43,156 nucleotides of DNA, from positions 1 to 43,156 of the forward strand of contig JAAYPG010000030.1 in assembly GCA_012519905.1 (NCBI GenBank). The letters run 5' to 3'. Every line of letters starts with the position of its first letter. Positions within the stretch are counted from its first letter, which is position 1. Positions 7,766-16,356 of the stretch are shown in pieces. Both the position numbers and the translations under genes were made by a program. The stretch comes from Clostridiales bacterium. GTDB lineage: Bacteria > Bacillota > Clostridia > Lachnospirales > Lachnospiraceae. Under the pieces are notes generated by a model, which did not search any database, was not told where the DNA came from, and saw only the letters and a list, made by a program, of their open reading frames with translations.

Positions 7766-8446
7766 TTACTTTCCCTTGGACTTATTTAGGTTTTTACTTA
7801 TAAGAGGAGAGGAATAGTTATTTAACTTTTTGCGTAATTCTTCTCCCTGCTTTCTAGCTATGTAGTGACCTAATTTATTATTTTTCTCATTAAACTTGCA
7901 TCCATAGAGAAAGGAATCAAGATGTGATAGGTATTCCTTTCTTACGATTATAGCTGATAGGCTTATGAGGGCATTATTATCCCTAAGCTTTAGACGTATT
8001 GTTCTATTAATATCAATATCTTCCTTAGTTATGAAACCTACGCCAGTCTCACTCAGGTCCTTAACCAATACAGTTATGGATATGGGGCCGGTGGCGCTAT
8101 TGATATGTATAGCCATATCTTCCCCTATATACAACCTATAGGCTTCTCTACGATTGTAGGGCTTACCCTCTCCTGAAACATCAATCTTATGGTAAATGAC
8201 ACCGTTATATTTCACTAGCTTGACAGTAACATTATCCCATAGATATACCTTGCCATCTATCTTTACAATTAGATTAATGCGGGTAATATCATTAAAGCCA
8301 ATTGTTTGTTCATTTACTACAATAGGAGAAATCAATATAGAATTGTCAATGATTAATACTATTTCACTTTGAAAAGACATAGTCTTTCCGATATAACGAA
8401 CATCCAGTTCTATACTTGATCCGTTTGGGATTTCATCAATATGCAA
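7766..8446 (-). CDS. PilZ domain protein with YcgR-like N-terminal domain
   Basis: The 226-aa cytoplasmic protein has an N-terminal beta-rich domain (about 1-95) like the YcgR flagellar-brake N-domain. A PilZ domain follows, with NRREAYR at 98-104 (the RxxxR-type arginine motif) and DLSETGVGF at 130-138 (D/NxSxxG). These are the two cyclic-di-GMP contact motifs. It is therefore a probable c-di-GMP receptor, possibly acting on motility. The start codon is TTG, served by AGGAGG with 7-nt spacing. It is transcribed away from dapF, with overlapping promoters between them. Confidence 0.85.
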   Translation of the reverse strand: MHIDEIPNGSSIELDVRYIGKTMSFQSEIVLIIDNSILISPIVVNEQTIGFNDITRINLIVKIDGKVYLWDNVTVKLVKYNGVIYHKIDVSGEGKPYNRREAYRLYIGEDMAIHINSATGPISITVLVKDLSETGVGFITKEDIDINRTIRLKLRDNNALISLSAIIVRKEYLSHLDSFLYGCKFNEKNNKLGHYIARKQGEELRKKLNNYSSPLISKNLNKSKGK

Positions 8447-8475
8447 GTTTGCACCTCCTAAATGGATATAATGCT

Positions 8476-8504
8476 AGTATATTACATTTTGACAAATAAA
8501 ACAA
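8476..8504 (-). promoter_or_regulatory. Promoter for the PilZ gene
   Basis: On the minus strand TTGTTT (8499-8504) and TATACT (8476-8481) are 17 bp apart, about 30 bp before the TTG start. It overlaps the oppositely directed dapF promoter. Confidence 0.5.
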
Positions 8505-8516
8505 CTTTATTATAAA
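8489..8516 (+). promoter_or_regulatory. Promoter for the dapF operon
   Basis: TTGACA (8489-8494) is a perfect -35 box and TATAAA (8511-8516) follows after 16 bp. It would drive dapF and the two downstream genes. Its -35 region lies inside the divergent PilZ promoter. Confidence 0.6.
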
Positions 8517-8557
8517 TAAGTGGAAACACAAAAACAATGAAAAGGGCGTGGTGATAG

Positions 8558-9424
8558 ATGAAATTTACAAAGATGCAAGGCTGTGGTAATGATTATGTTT
8601 ATATTAATGATATAGAAGGTAAAATCAAGAACCCTTCTGAATTAGCTATTAAAATCAGCAATAGAAATTTTGGTGTAGGCTCAGATGGATTAATACTTAT
8701 CAAGGCTTCAGATAAAGCGGATTTTTTTATGGATATGTATAATAGTGATGGTTCAAGAGGAAAGATGTGTGGTAATGGAATACGCTGCGTTGGTAAGTAT
8801 GTATATGACTATGGACTGACTGAAAGTGAAAGGCTTGAGATTGAGACCTTAAGTGGAATCAAGACCTTAGACCTAACTATAGAAAATGGCAAGGTATCCT
8901 TAGTTAAGGTGGACATGGGAACTCCGGTATTTACTCCTAAGGAGATACCTGTAATATCTGATAAGGATACCCTATTAAATGAACCTATTATAGTAGATGA
9001 AAAGGAATATAAAATAACCTGCATGTCATTTGGGAATCCCCATGCAGTTGTTTTTGTTGAGAATGTTGAGGACTTACCTCTTACTACTATAGGGCCCTTA
9101 TTTGAAAATCATACAATGTTTCCCGATAGAGTAAATACGGAATTTGTACAGGTCATTAATAGAGGTCATATAAGTATGCGTGTATGGGAAAGGGGCTCAG
9201 GTGAAACCCTGGCCTGTGGTACCGGAGCATGTGCGGCTGCTGTAGCCTGTATTTTAAGTAATCTTACAGATGATGAGCTAAGAGTAACTCTTCTGGGTGG
9301 AGATTTATATATAAGCTATGATAAATCTACCAATCTAGTATATATGACAGGCCCTGCAGTAACAGTATTTGACGGAGAGGTTATAGACCTAGGTTTGGAG
9401 GTGCAATATGATATATCCTGCTAA
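8558..9424 (+). CDS. dapF: Diaminopimelate epimerase
   Basis: The 288-aa enzyme interconverts LL- and meso-diaminopimelate, the last step before lysine and the cross-link residue of peptidoglycan. KMQGCGNDYVYI at the N-terminus, NSDGSRGKMCGNGIRC with Cys71, and GSGETLACGTGACAAA with Cys220 give the two catalytic cysteines of the family. Length is normal. The last 17 bp overlap the next gene, so the two are translationally coupled. This implies a meso-DAP-containing wall. Confidence 0.96.
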   Translation: MKFTKMQGCGNDYVYINDIEGKIKNPSELAIKISNRNFGVGSDGLILIKASDKADFFMDMYNSDGSRGKMCGNGIRCVGKYVYDYGLTESERLEIETLSGIKTLDLTIENGKVSLVKVDMGTPVFTPKEIPVISDKDTLLNEPIIVDEKEYKITCMSFGNPHAVVFVENVEDLPLTTIGPLFENHTMFPDRVNTEFVQVINRGHISMRVWERGSGETLACGTGACAAAVACILSNLTDDELRVTLLGGDLYISYDKSTNLVYMTGPAVTVFDGEVIDLGLEVQYDISC

Positions 9425-10439
9425 TTTGGAACAAGGATTTAGTATAGGTGTGACAGCTACATCAGCAGGCTTTGAGGATGAGGTTGATTATATAAGACTT
9501 GATAGTGCAATAAAACATTTTGGAAGACTTGGTTACCCTGTTATCACTACACCCAATGTAAGAAGCGGAGATATGAAGGGACGAAGCTCAGATGGTGCTA
9601 GAAGAGCTATGGAGTTATTAGAGCTTATAAAGAATCCTAAAGTTAGAGCTATATTTGCTGCTAGCGGAGGGGATTTTTTGGTAGAGATGCTTCCCTTTGT
9701 GGATTTTCAGATAATAAAAGAAAATCCCACATGGGTACAGGGCTTTTCAGATACTACAGGCTTAACTTTTACAATAACAACAAACCTAGACATTGCTACA
9801 ATGTATTCATATAATTTTTCTACCTTCGGCATGGGAAACTGGCATACTTCTCTGTCAAATAATCTTCTTTTACTTGAGGGTAAGGATATAGTCCAAAACA
9901 GCTTTGATAGATATCAGGATGGATACTATAAAAGAGTTACAGGTCTTGAGGAGTTTGTTCTGGAGAAGGAAGTAGAATGGAGGAATATCTCTCCTAAGGG
10001 TATTAGTGATGCTGACGAGATTGGTATATCTGGTCGTATGTTGGGAGGATGTCTGGATATACTTTTGAATCTTGTAGGAACGAGATTTGACAAGACTGCT
10101 GAGTTTGTTGAAAGATATAAAGAGGATGGTATTTTGTGGTTCCTTGAAAGCTATAATCTTAGTAGTGATGCTATGATTCGAGGTCTTTGGCAGCTTAAGG
10201 AAGCCGGTTGGTTTACTAATTCAGTAGGCTTTATATTTGGAAGGCCGGCTATGTATGATATACAATATGACATATCCTATGAAGAGGCTATACTTTCTGT
10301 ATTAGGAGAACTTAACTTGCCTATAATCATGGATGCAGACATTGGTCATGTATCTCCGCAGTTTACCATAATAAATGGTGCCTTGGGCAGGGTAGAAAGT
10401 AAAGATAATAAGGGTAGGATTATTTTTGAAAGAAGGTAG
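9408..10439 (+). CDS. S66 family LD-carboxypeptidase (LdcA/MccF-like)
   Basis: The 343-aa protein belongs to peptidase family S66, which removes the terminal D-residue from murein tetrapeptides or, in MccF members, cleaves toxic peptide-nucleotides. GFSDTT holds the likely nucleophile Ser114, LESYNLSSD the conserved Glu, and DIGHVSPQFTIINGA the conserved His. FAASGGD matches the usual GG turn. No signal peptide is visible, as for cytoplasmic LdcA. The start lies inside dapF and is preceded by GGAGGT. Coupling to dapF suggests murein recycling over antibiotic resistance, but MccF-like activity cannot be excluded. Confidence 0.85.
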   Translation: MIYPANLEQGFSIGVTATSAGFEDEVDYIRLDSAIKHFGRLGYPVITTPNVRSGDMKGRSSDGARRAMELLELIKNPKVRAIFAASGGDFLVEMLPFVDFQIIKENPTWVQGFSDTTGLTFTITTNLDIATMYSYNFSTFGMGNWHTSLSNNLLLLEGKDIVQNSFDRYQDGYYKRVTGLEEFVLEKEVEWRNISPKGISDADEIGISGRMLGGCLDILLNLVGTRFDKTAEFVERYKEDGILWFLESYNLSSDAMIRGLWQLKEAGWFTNSVGFIFGRPAMYDIQYDISYEEAILSVLGELNLPIIMDADIGHVSPQFTIINGALGRVESKDNKGRIIFERR

Positions 10440-10448
10440 CGATTTCTT

Positions 10449-12542
10449 ATGAAAATAAAGCAAGATAGTAATACACTATATCCTATGTTTTTTTTCATAG
10501 GAACTCTGGTTTATCTTGAAATATTAACTCATCTATATATTTTTAACTCTATTGATAGCAGGATAATATACCCGATTATCTTTGCTATATCTATGGGTAT
10601 GTTATTTACGCTGTTATCAGGAGCTTTTGATTCATATGGCAATAGGCTGATAATGTGGTTCTTGACTACTATAACATGTTTGATATTTGGTCTACAGCTG
10701 GTATATTATAGGGTCTTTAAGGTGTTTTTTTCCTTCCAGACTCTAGGTATGGCAAGAGATGCCGTATTAGAATTTGGTGATGATGTTAATAATGCTATCA
10801 ATTCAAATATTCTTCCGCTTATCACAATTATGCTTCCTTTGTTTGTTTTATATTTACTTATTAGGTATGTATTCATAAGTGATAAGAGAAATACAAGGAG
10901 CCAATGCTATCTTCTTATAGGGGCATTATGCTTTCATTTGCTTGCCCTACTATTACTGCCTATTCATAGTAAATCAGACTATTCACCCTATGATCTTTAT
11001 TATCACAGTAAGGTACCCGAGCTAAGTGGAGAGCAGCTGGGTGTTATAACGTTAACCAGATTTGATTTGTCTGGTATGCTAGGAGAGAATGATGAGCTGA
11101 TATTGGTTGATAATGACGCTCTTATAATTGATATGATGCAGGAGGCAGATCCGACCCCTGCTCCTGTATTGGAGTCTAGGGATATACCCGAACCTATCAG
11201 GCAAGATATTCAGGAGAAAGAGCCAAGTCCTATACCGACTCCTCTGCCAACTCCTAAACCTGATAGATCACCTAATATAATGAATATTGATTTCGAGAAG
11301 CTGGCTATGAATGAAGATAATCAGGCGATTAAGCAGCTTCATAATTATTTTGCTACCATAGAACCGACCAACAAGAATGAATATACGGGATTGTTTAAAG
11401 GATACAACCTTATATTGATAACAGCAGAGGGTTTTTCGCCCTATGCTGTACATAAGGATGTTACACCTACCTTATATAAGCTAGTCAATGAAGGCTTTGT
11501 ATTCAATAATTTCTATACAGCACTTTGGCAGACTAGTACAAGTGATGGTGAATATGTAGCACTCACAGGACTTATACCGGTAGGAACTAGGAGCATGTTC
11601 ATTTCCCGTAACAATCTTTTACCATTTGCCTTAGGAAGGCAATTTAATCTTTTGGGCTTGGAAAGTAAGGCATATCATAATCATACCTATACCTATTATG
11701 AGAGAGATGAAACCCATCCTAATTTAGGTTATATATTTAAGGGGAAGGGAAATGGCCTTGTATTGGATTCCGATGTATGGCCTGAGTCCGACTTGGAAAT
11801 GATTAAGCACACAGTAGATGAGTATATCCATGAAGAGTCTTTTCATGTATATTATCTGACTGTGAGCGGACATATGAATTATACCTTTGTCGGTAACAGT
11901 ATGTCTTTTAAAAATAGAGACTTAGTTAAGGACCTTCCCTATTCACCAGATGCAAGAGCATATATAGCCTGTCAGATTGAGCTTGATAGAGCCTTGGAGG
12001 AGTTGATAGAAAGCTTAAAAAAGGCCAATGTACTGGATAAAACTGTGATTGCCTTAAGCTCAGACCATTATCCCTATGGATGGGAGAAGGAAAGGTTGGA
12101 TGAATTAGCCGGTCACGAAGTGGATCCCGATTTTGAAGTGTTTCGAAATCACTTTATTCTCTGGAACTCTGGCATGGATACTAAGATCATCATAGACAAG
12201 CCTTGCTCTAGTCTTGATATTTTACCTACACTTAGCAATTTATTTGGACTTACTTATGATTCCAGACTATTAATGGGGCGAGATGCCTTATCTGATAGCG
12301 ATCCCCTAGTAATCTTAAGTAATAGAAGCTTTATCAATGATAAGGTTATGTATAACTCATCTACAGGAGAGGTAATAAATCTAACTGGTGAAGAGCTCCC
12401 AGTTGATTATATTAAAAATATGAATGCCATAATAAAAAACAAATTTACTGTATCGAAAAGTGTATTAAGAAATGATTATTATCGGTACTTGTTTCCTAAT
12501 TACCCCGAAGAGTTTTTATCAGAAGGATACTATCAGCATTAG
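10449..12542 (+). CDS. ltaS: LtaS-like lipoteichoic acid synthase / phosphoglycerol transferase
   Basis: The 697-aa protein has about five membrane helices in the first 180 residues, then a Pro/Thr-rich linker (around 235-275, PSPIPTPLPTPKPD). An external sulfatase-fold domain follows from about residue 320. ITAEGFSPYAVH supplies the first metal Glu, TSTSDGE (about 361-367) the catalytic Thr, and LSSDHYPYG (about 536-544) the metal Asp-His pair. LtaS enzymes polymerise glycerol phosphate taken from phosphatidylglycerol. It starts 9 bp after the carboxypeptidase gene, so it is likely the third gene of the dapF operon. The Pro-rich linker is unusual for LtaS. A phosphoglycerol transferase acting on another glycan is possible. 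Confidence 0.82.
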   Translation: MKIKQDSNTLYPMFFFIGTLVYLEILTHLYIFNSIDSRIIYPIIFAISMGMLFTLLSGAFDSYGNRLIMWFLTTITCLIFGLQLVYYRVFKVFFSFQTLGMARDAVLEFGDDVNNAINSNILPLITIMLPLFVLYLLIRYVFISDKRNTRSQCYLLIGALCFHLLALLLLPIHSKSDYSPYDLYYHSKVPELSGEQLGVITLTRFDLSGMLGENDELILVDNDALIIDMMQEADPTPAPVLESRDIPEPIRQDIQEKEPSPIPTPLPTPKPDRSPNIMNIDFEKLAMNEDNQAIKQLHNYFATIEPTNKNEYTGLFKGYNLILITAEGFSPYAVHKDVTPTLYKLVNEGFVFNNFYTALWQTSTSDGEYVALTGLIPVGTRSMFISRNNLLPFALGRQFNLLGLESKAYHNHTYTYYERDETHPNLGYIFKGKGNGLVLDSDVWPESDLEMIKHTVDEYIHEESFHVYYLTVSGHMNYTFVGNSMSFKNRDLVKDLPYSPDARAYIACQIELDRALEELIESLKKANVLDKTVIALSSDHYPYGWEKERLDELAGHEVDPDFEVFRNHFILWNSGMDTKIIIDKPCSSLDILPTLSNLFGLTYDSRLLMGRDALSDSDPLVILSNRSFINDKVMYNSSTGEVINLTGEELPVDYIKNMNAIIKNKFTVSKSVLRNDYYRYLFPNYPEEFLSEGYYQH

Positions 12543-12664
12543 AGTATGAATAAGAAAGATTAAGATATATGATTATGTATAATTAATAGTTAACGGTAAA
12601 GTATATTATTTATATGCTTCAGAGAATATAATTCTATATTAATTTTAAATGAGGTAAATTTTTA

Positions 12665-12952
12665 ATGAAGATAAATAATGATATCTTTAACAATATATTG
12701 AATATGGTTAAGCTAAGCTGCACTGAAGAAGAAAAGAAGCAGCTCATTAAGGATCTGAACAAACTGGTTGGCTTTATTGATACTATGAGTGAGCTAAATA
12801 CAGACAATGTAGAGCCAATGACTTATATTCATTCCACAAGGAATGTATACCGTGAGGATATAGTCAATGATAGTAAAGAAGATCACGATATCCATGCAAA
12901 TGCTCTGGAGATTAAGGATGGATATTATGTAGTGCCCCGTATATTGGAATAG
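12665..12952 (+). CDS. gatC: Glutamyl-tRNA(Gln)/aspartyl-tRNA(Asn) amidotransferase subunit C
   Basis: The 95-aa product matches GatC throughout: an N-terminal helix with VKLSCTEEEKKQLIKDLNK, then MSELNTDNVEPMTY, then REDIV and the C-terminal DGYYVVPRILE. GatC tethers GatA to GatB in the transamidosome that converts Glu-tRNA(Gln) to Gln-tRNA(Gln). A GAGGT ribosome site lies 8 nt before the ATG. The gene heads the gatCAB operon. Confidence 0.95.
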   Translation: MKINNDIFNNILNMVKLSCTEEEKKQLIKDLNKLVGFIDTMSELNTDNVEPMTYIHSTRNVYREDIVNDSKEDHDIHANALEIKDGYYVVPRILE

Positions 12953-12986
12953 GAAGGTTACTTATCTAAACGAAATGGAGACTTAT

Positions 12987-14456
12987 ATGAAGGAAATTAC
13001 TGCAATGTCGGCAACGGCAGTAGCAAAAAAGATAAAAGAAAAAGAGCTGTCCGTACTAGAGGTTGTGGAAGCTCAGCTAAATGCAATAAAAGAAAGAGAA
13101 CCCCTTTATAATAGCTATATAACAATAACTGAGAAGGAAGCTAGGGAACAAGCCTTGTTAATACAAAAATTGATTGATGATGGTTCTCTAAAGGATTCGC
13201 CTCTAGCTGGAGTTCCAGTGGCTATAAAAGATAATATATGCACTAAAGGGATAAAGACTACCTGTGCATCGAAAATGTTGGCCAATTTTATCCCTTCATA
13301 TGATGCTACTGTTATCCAAAGGCTGAAAAATGCTGGAGCCATATTGCTTGGCAAGGTGAATATGGATGAGTTTGCTATGGGAGGGACTACAAAAACTTCT
13401 TATTTCGGTGAAGCAAAAAATCCATGGAATCCGAAACATACACCCGGAGGTTCAAGCGGAGGCTCATCAGCAGCTGTGGCTGCAGAGGAGGCTTTTATAT
13501 CATTAGGCTCTGATACCGGAGGATCTATTAGGCAACCTGCTGCTTATTGTGGCTTAGTTGGTTTTAAGCCTACCTATGGAACTGTCTCAAGATATGGTCT
13601 TATACCATTAGCATCATCCCTTGACCAGATAGGACCCTTGTCTAGGAATATCTCAGACTGTGCTTCAATTCTTGAGGTAATATCAGGCTATGACCCCAAG
13701 GATGAGACATCTATAAATCAGGTAAGGTATACTTATCGTGAAGCCCTTGTGGATGATGTGTCAAATATGAAGATAGGTGTTCCAAAGCTATATTTAGAGG
13801 AGGATCTTGATAAAGACATAAGAGATTGTTTTATGGGAGCCATAAAGACCTTTGAGGATATGGGTGCCAAGGTAGAAGTATTTGATTTAGATGAGATAAG
13901 CTACAGTGTACAAGCTTATTATGTTATTTCATGTGCAGAGGCAAGCTCTAATCTATCAAGATATGATGGAATAAGGTATGGTCACCAGGCAGGAGACTAT
14001 GATGATCTTGATGAGCTGTACAAGATATCAAGAGCTGAAGGCTTTGGATATGATGTAAAGCTTAGGATTATGCTGGGAACACATATGCTTAGTTCGGGTA
14101 ATTATGAAAAATATTATGATAAGGCTAGAAGGATACGAAGCTTGATAAGCAGATCCTATGAGGATGCCTTTAAAAAATACGACATCATTCTTAGCCCTGA
14201 ATCCCTAACTACGGCTCCATTATTAAAGAGTAAGAATTCACCATCAACTAAAAAGCATCGCTCAGAGATACTTAATTGCTCTGTTAATTTAGCTGGTCTT
14301 CCAGCAGTTAGTATTCCCTGTGGTATAGATAAAAAGGGTCTTCCTATAGGATTACAGATAATTGGGAGCTTATTTGGTGAGAAATCATTAATTCAAGCTG
14401 CATACTCCTTCGAACAGACAAAACCATATGAAAGACCAGGAACATTGATAGATTAA
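12987..14456 (+). CDS. gatA: Glutamyl-tRNA(Gln) amidotransferase subunit A (amidase)
   Basis: The 489-aa amidase releases ammonia from glutamine and passes it to GatB. The Ser-cisSer-Lys triad is visible in PVAIKDNIC (Lys), PGGSSGGSSAAVAA (cis-Ser) and GSDTGGSIRQPAA (nucleophile Ser), the amidase signature. The longest frame starts 12 nt earlier, but this ATG is 6 nt from GGAG and gives the family's usual N-terminus (MKEITAMSATAVAKKIKEKE). Length is normal. It lies between gatC and gatB. Confidence 0.96.
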   Translation: MKEITAMSATAVAKKIKEKELSVLEVVEAQLNAIKEREPLYNSYITITEKEAREQALLIQKLIDDGSLKDSPLAGVPVAIKDNICTKGIKTTCASKMLANFIPSYDATVIQRLKNAGAILLGKVNMDEFAMGGTTKTSYFGEAKNPWNPKHTPGGSSGGSSAAVAAEEAFISLGSDTGGSIRQPAAYCGLVGFKPTYGTVSRYGLIPLASSLDQIGPLSRNISDCASILEVISGYDPKDETSINQVRYTYREALVDDVSNMKIGVPKLYLEEDLDKDIRDCFMGAIKTFEDMGAKVEVFDLDEISYSVQAYYVISCAEASSNLSRYDGIRYGHQAGDYDDLDELYKISRAEGFGYDVKLRIMLGTHMLSSGNYEKYYDKARRIRSLISRSYEDAFKKYDIILSPESLTTAPLLKSKNSPSTKKHRSEILNCSVNLAGLPAVSIPCGIDKKGLPIGLQIIGSLFGEKSLIQAAYSFEQTKPYERPGTLID

Positions 14457-14476
14457 GGGTAGTGAGGTATTGATTT

Positions 14477-15907
14477 ATGAAAAAATATGAAACAGTAATT
14501 GGTCTGGAGGTGCATGTAGAGCTATCTACATACTCTAAGGTCTTTTGTGGATGCTCTACTAGATTTGGGAAAAGACCTAATATAAATTCTTGTCCCGTAT
14601 GTATGGGAATGCCGGGAACCCTTCCTAGTTTGAACAAAAAGGCAGTAGACCTTGCCTTATTGGCAGGTTTAGCTCTTAATTGTGATATAGTCCAGACCTG
14701 TATGTTTGATAGGAAGAATTACTTTTACCCTGACCTTCCAAAGGCCTATCAGATTTCACAGCTATACCTTCCCATAGCTAGAAATGGGAGCCTATCCATA
14801 GATAATAAGGGAACTAAGAAGCTTATTGGTATTCATGAACTACATATTGAGGAGGATGCCGGTAAGCTAATACATGATTCCGATAGCAATATTACCCTTG
14901 TGGATTATAACCGTTCCGGGGTCCCACTGATAGAAATAGTTAGCAGGCCGGATATGAGGTCGGCAGAGGAGGTCTTGGAGTATCTGGATAAACTAAGGAT
15001 AATCCTTAGATATCTGGGTGTATCGGATTGTAAGATGCAGGAGGGCTCCATGAGAGTGGATATCAATCTATCTGTAAGAGAAAGCGGAGAGACCATGCTT
15101 GGGACTAGAACTGAGATTAAGAATATGAATTCCTTTAAGGCGATTGCTAGGGCGATTGAAGGTGAAAGTAAGAGACAGATAGATATATTAAAGGCAGGAG
15201 GCCAAATAGTTCAAGAAACCAGAAGATGGGATGATAACCGCAATGAAAGCATAAGAATGAGATCAAAGGAGGAGGCCCAGGACTATCGTTATTTTCCCGA
15301 TCCAGATATATTGCCCTTGGAGATTTCAGATAGATGGATACATAATCTTCGTTCCTCGCTACCTGAGCTTCGTGAAGAGAAAATACTACGTTTTAAAAAT
15401 GAATATGATTTATCAGAATATGATGCTGGGGTTATCACTTCCTCTAGAGAAATGGCTGATTTATTCGAGAGAACAGCTATCCTTTGCAATAAGCCAAAGG
15501 AAGTAGCCAACTGGCTGATGGTAGAGGGTATGCGTTTAATGAAAGAAAACAATATAGATCCATGGGATATAGATCTTCATCCTGAGCACTTTTCAAAATT
15601 AATCTCCATGATAGAAGAGGGGATTATTAACCGAGTCAAGGCTAAGGATGTATTTGAATATGTTTTTTTACAGGATGGAGACCCGGAAGAGTATGTGAAA
15701 AAGCACGGACTTGAGATGATATCAGACGACAAAGTGCTTCGTACGATAATAAAACAGGTGATTAATGATAATGCTGGTCCCGTATCAGATTATCGGAATG
15801 GCAAGACTAAAGCCTTTGGATATCTGGTAGGACAGACTATGAAGTCAATGAAGGGCAAGGGGGATCCTACTCTAGTAAATGCTATTCTTAAAGAGATGCT
15901 TGAGTAA
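14477..15907 (+). CDS. gatB: Glutamyl-tRNA(Gln)/aspartyl-tRNA(Asn) amidotransferase subunit B
   Basis: The 476-aa subunit binds the misacylated tRNA and performs the ATP-dependent transfer of ammonia. YETVIGLEVHVEL at the N-terminus, CGCSTRFGKRPN...CPVCMG with the zinc-binding cysteines, RKNYFYPDLPKAYQISQ and the RTEIKNMNSF motif are all present. The C-terminal GatB/YqeY domain ends with GKGDPTLVNAILKEML. A complete gatCAB set implies that Gln-tRNA (and perhaps Asn-tRNA) is made by the indirect route. Confidence 0.97.
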   Translation: MKKYETVIGLEVHVELSTYSKVFCGCSTRFGKRPNINSCPVCMGMPGTLPSLNKKAVDLALLAGLALNCDIVQTCMFDRKNYFYPDLPKAYQISQLYLPIARNGSLSIDNKGTKKLIGIHELHIEEDAGKLIHDSDSNITLVDYNRSGVPLIEIVSRPDMRSAEEVLEYLDKLRIILRYLGVSDCKMQEGSMRVDINLSVRESGETMLGTRTEIKNMNSFKAIARAIEGESKRQIDILKAGGQIVQETRRWDDNRNESIRMRSKEEAQDYRYFPDPDILPLEISDRWIHNLRSSLPELREEKILRFKNEYDLSEYDAGVITSSREMADLFERTAILCNKPKEVANWLMVEGMRLMKENNIDPWDIDLHPEHFSKLISMIEEGIINRVKAKDVFEYVFLQDGDPEEYVKKHGLEMISDDKVLRTIIKQVINDNAGPVSDYRNGKTKAFGYLVGQTMKSMKGKGDPTLVNAILKEMLE

Positions 15908-15989
15908 GTTGTTGTTATTTTACTGCTATTAGATTATAATAAAATTACCAATCGAGCAAAAAATGTAAAATACAATAGGAGGTTGCATT

Positions 15990-16343
15990 GTGGAGGAGAA
16001 GAGAAGGTCTAAAAGGATGCCCATTCAGCTATCATTACAAATCAGTGATCTGTATAAACAGGACTATGTGCATGTTATAAATATTAATGCACCAATTGAA
16101 GTAGTAAATATTTCGAAGACTGGTATAGGTTTTATTTCAGAAAGTAAGCTTCCCATAGGCTATTACTTTAATGCCAGCATTAATCTCGGAGATAAAGAGA
16201 CGCTCCATAGTGTGGTAAAGATAATCAGAAGCCAGCCTATTGATGATAAATCAACCATGTATGGTTGTGAATTTGTAGGGATGGCGGAAGTATTATCATT
16301 TATATTTGAGGCCTATGATTGCAAGCTAGCCGAGGAAGCTTAA
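15990..16343 (+). CDS. Stand-alone PilZ domain protein
   Basis: The 117-aa protein is one PilZ domain. KRRSKRMPIQLS at the N-terminus carries the arginine motif, and NISKTGIGFIS (about 43-53) is the NxSxxG motif that contacts cyclic-di-GMP. It ends with the usual helix. The start is GTG, 7 nt after AGGAGG at 15977-15982. It converges with an orphan FliK-like gene 14 bp away. It is probably a small c-di-GMP adaptor; its partner is not evident. Confidence 0.8.
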   Translation: MEEKRRSKRMPIQLSLQISDLYKQDYVHVININAPIEVVNISKTGIGFISESKLPIGYYFNASINLGDKETLHSVVKIIRSQPIDDKSTMYGCEFVGMAEVLSFIFEAYDCKLAEEA

Positions 16344-16356
16344 GTTACATATGAAA

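Noticed and set aside
14344..14637. Minus-strand open frame of 97 codons across the gatA-gatB boundary
   Set aside because: It is antisense to two well-supported genes and has no features of its own.
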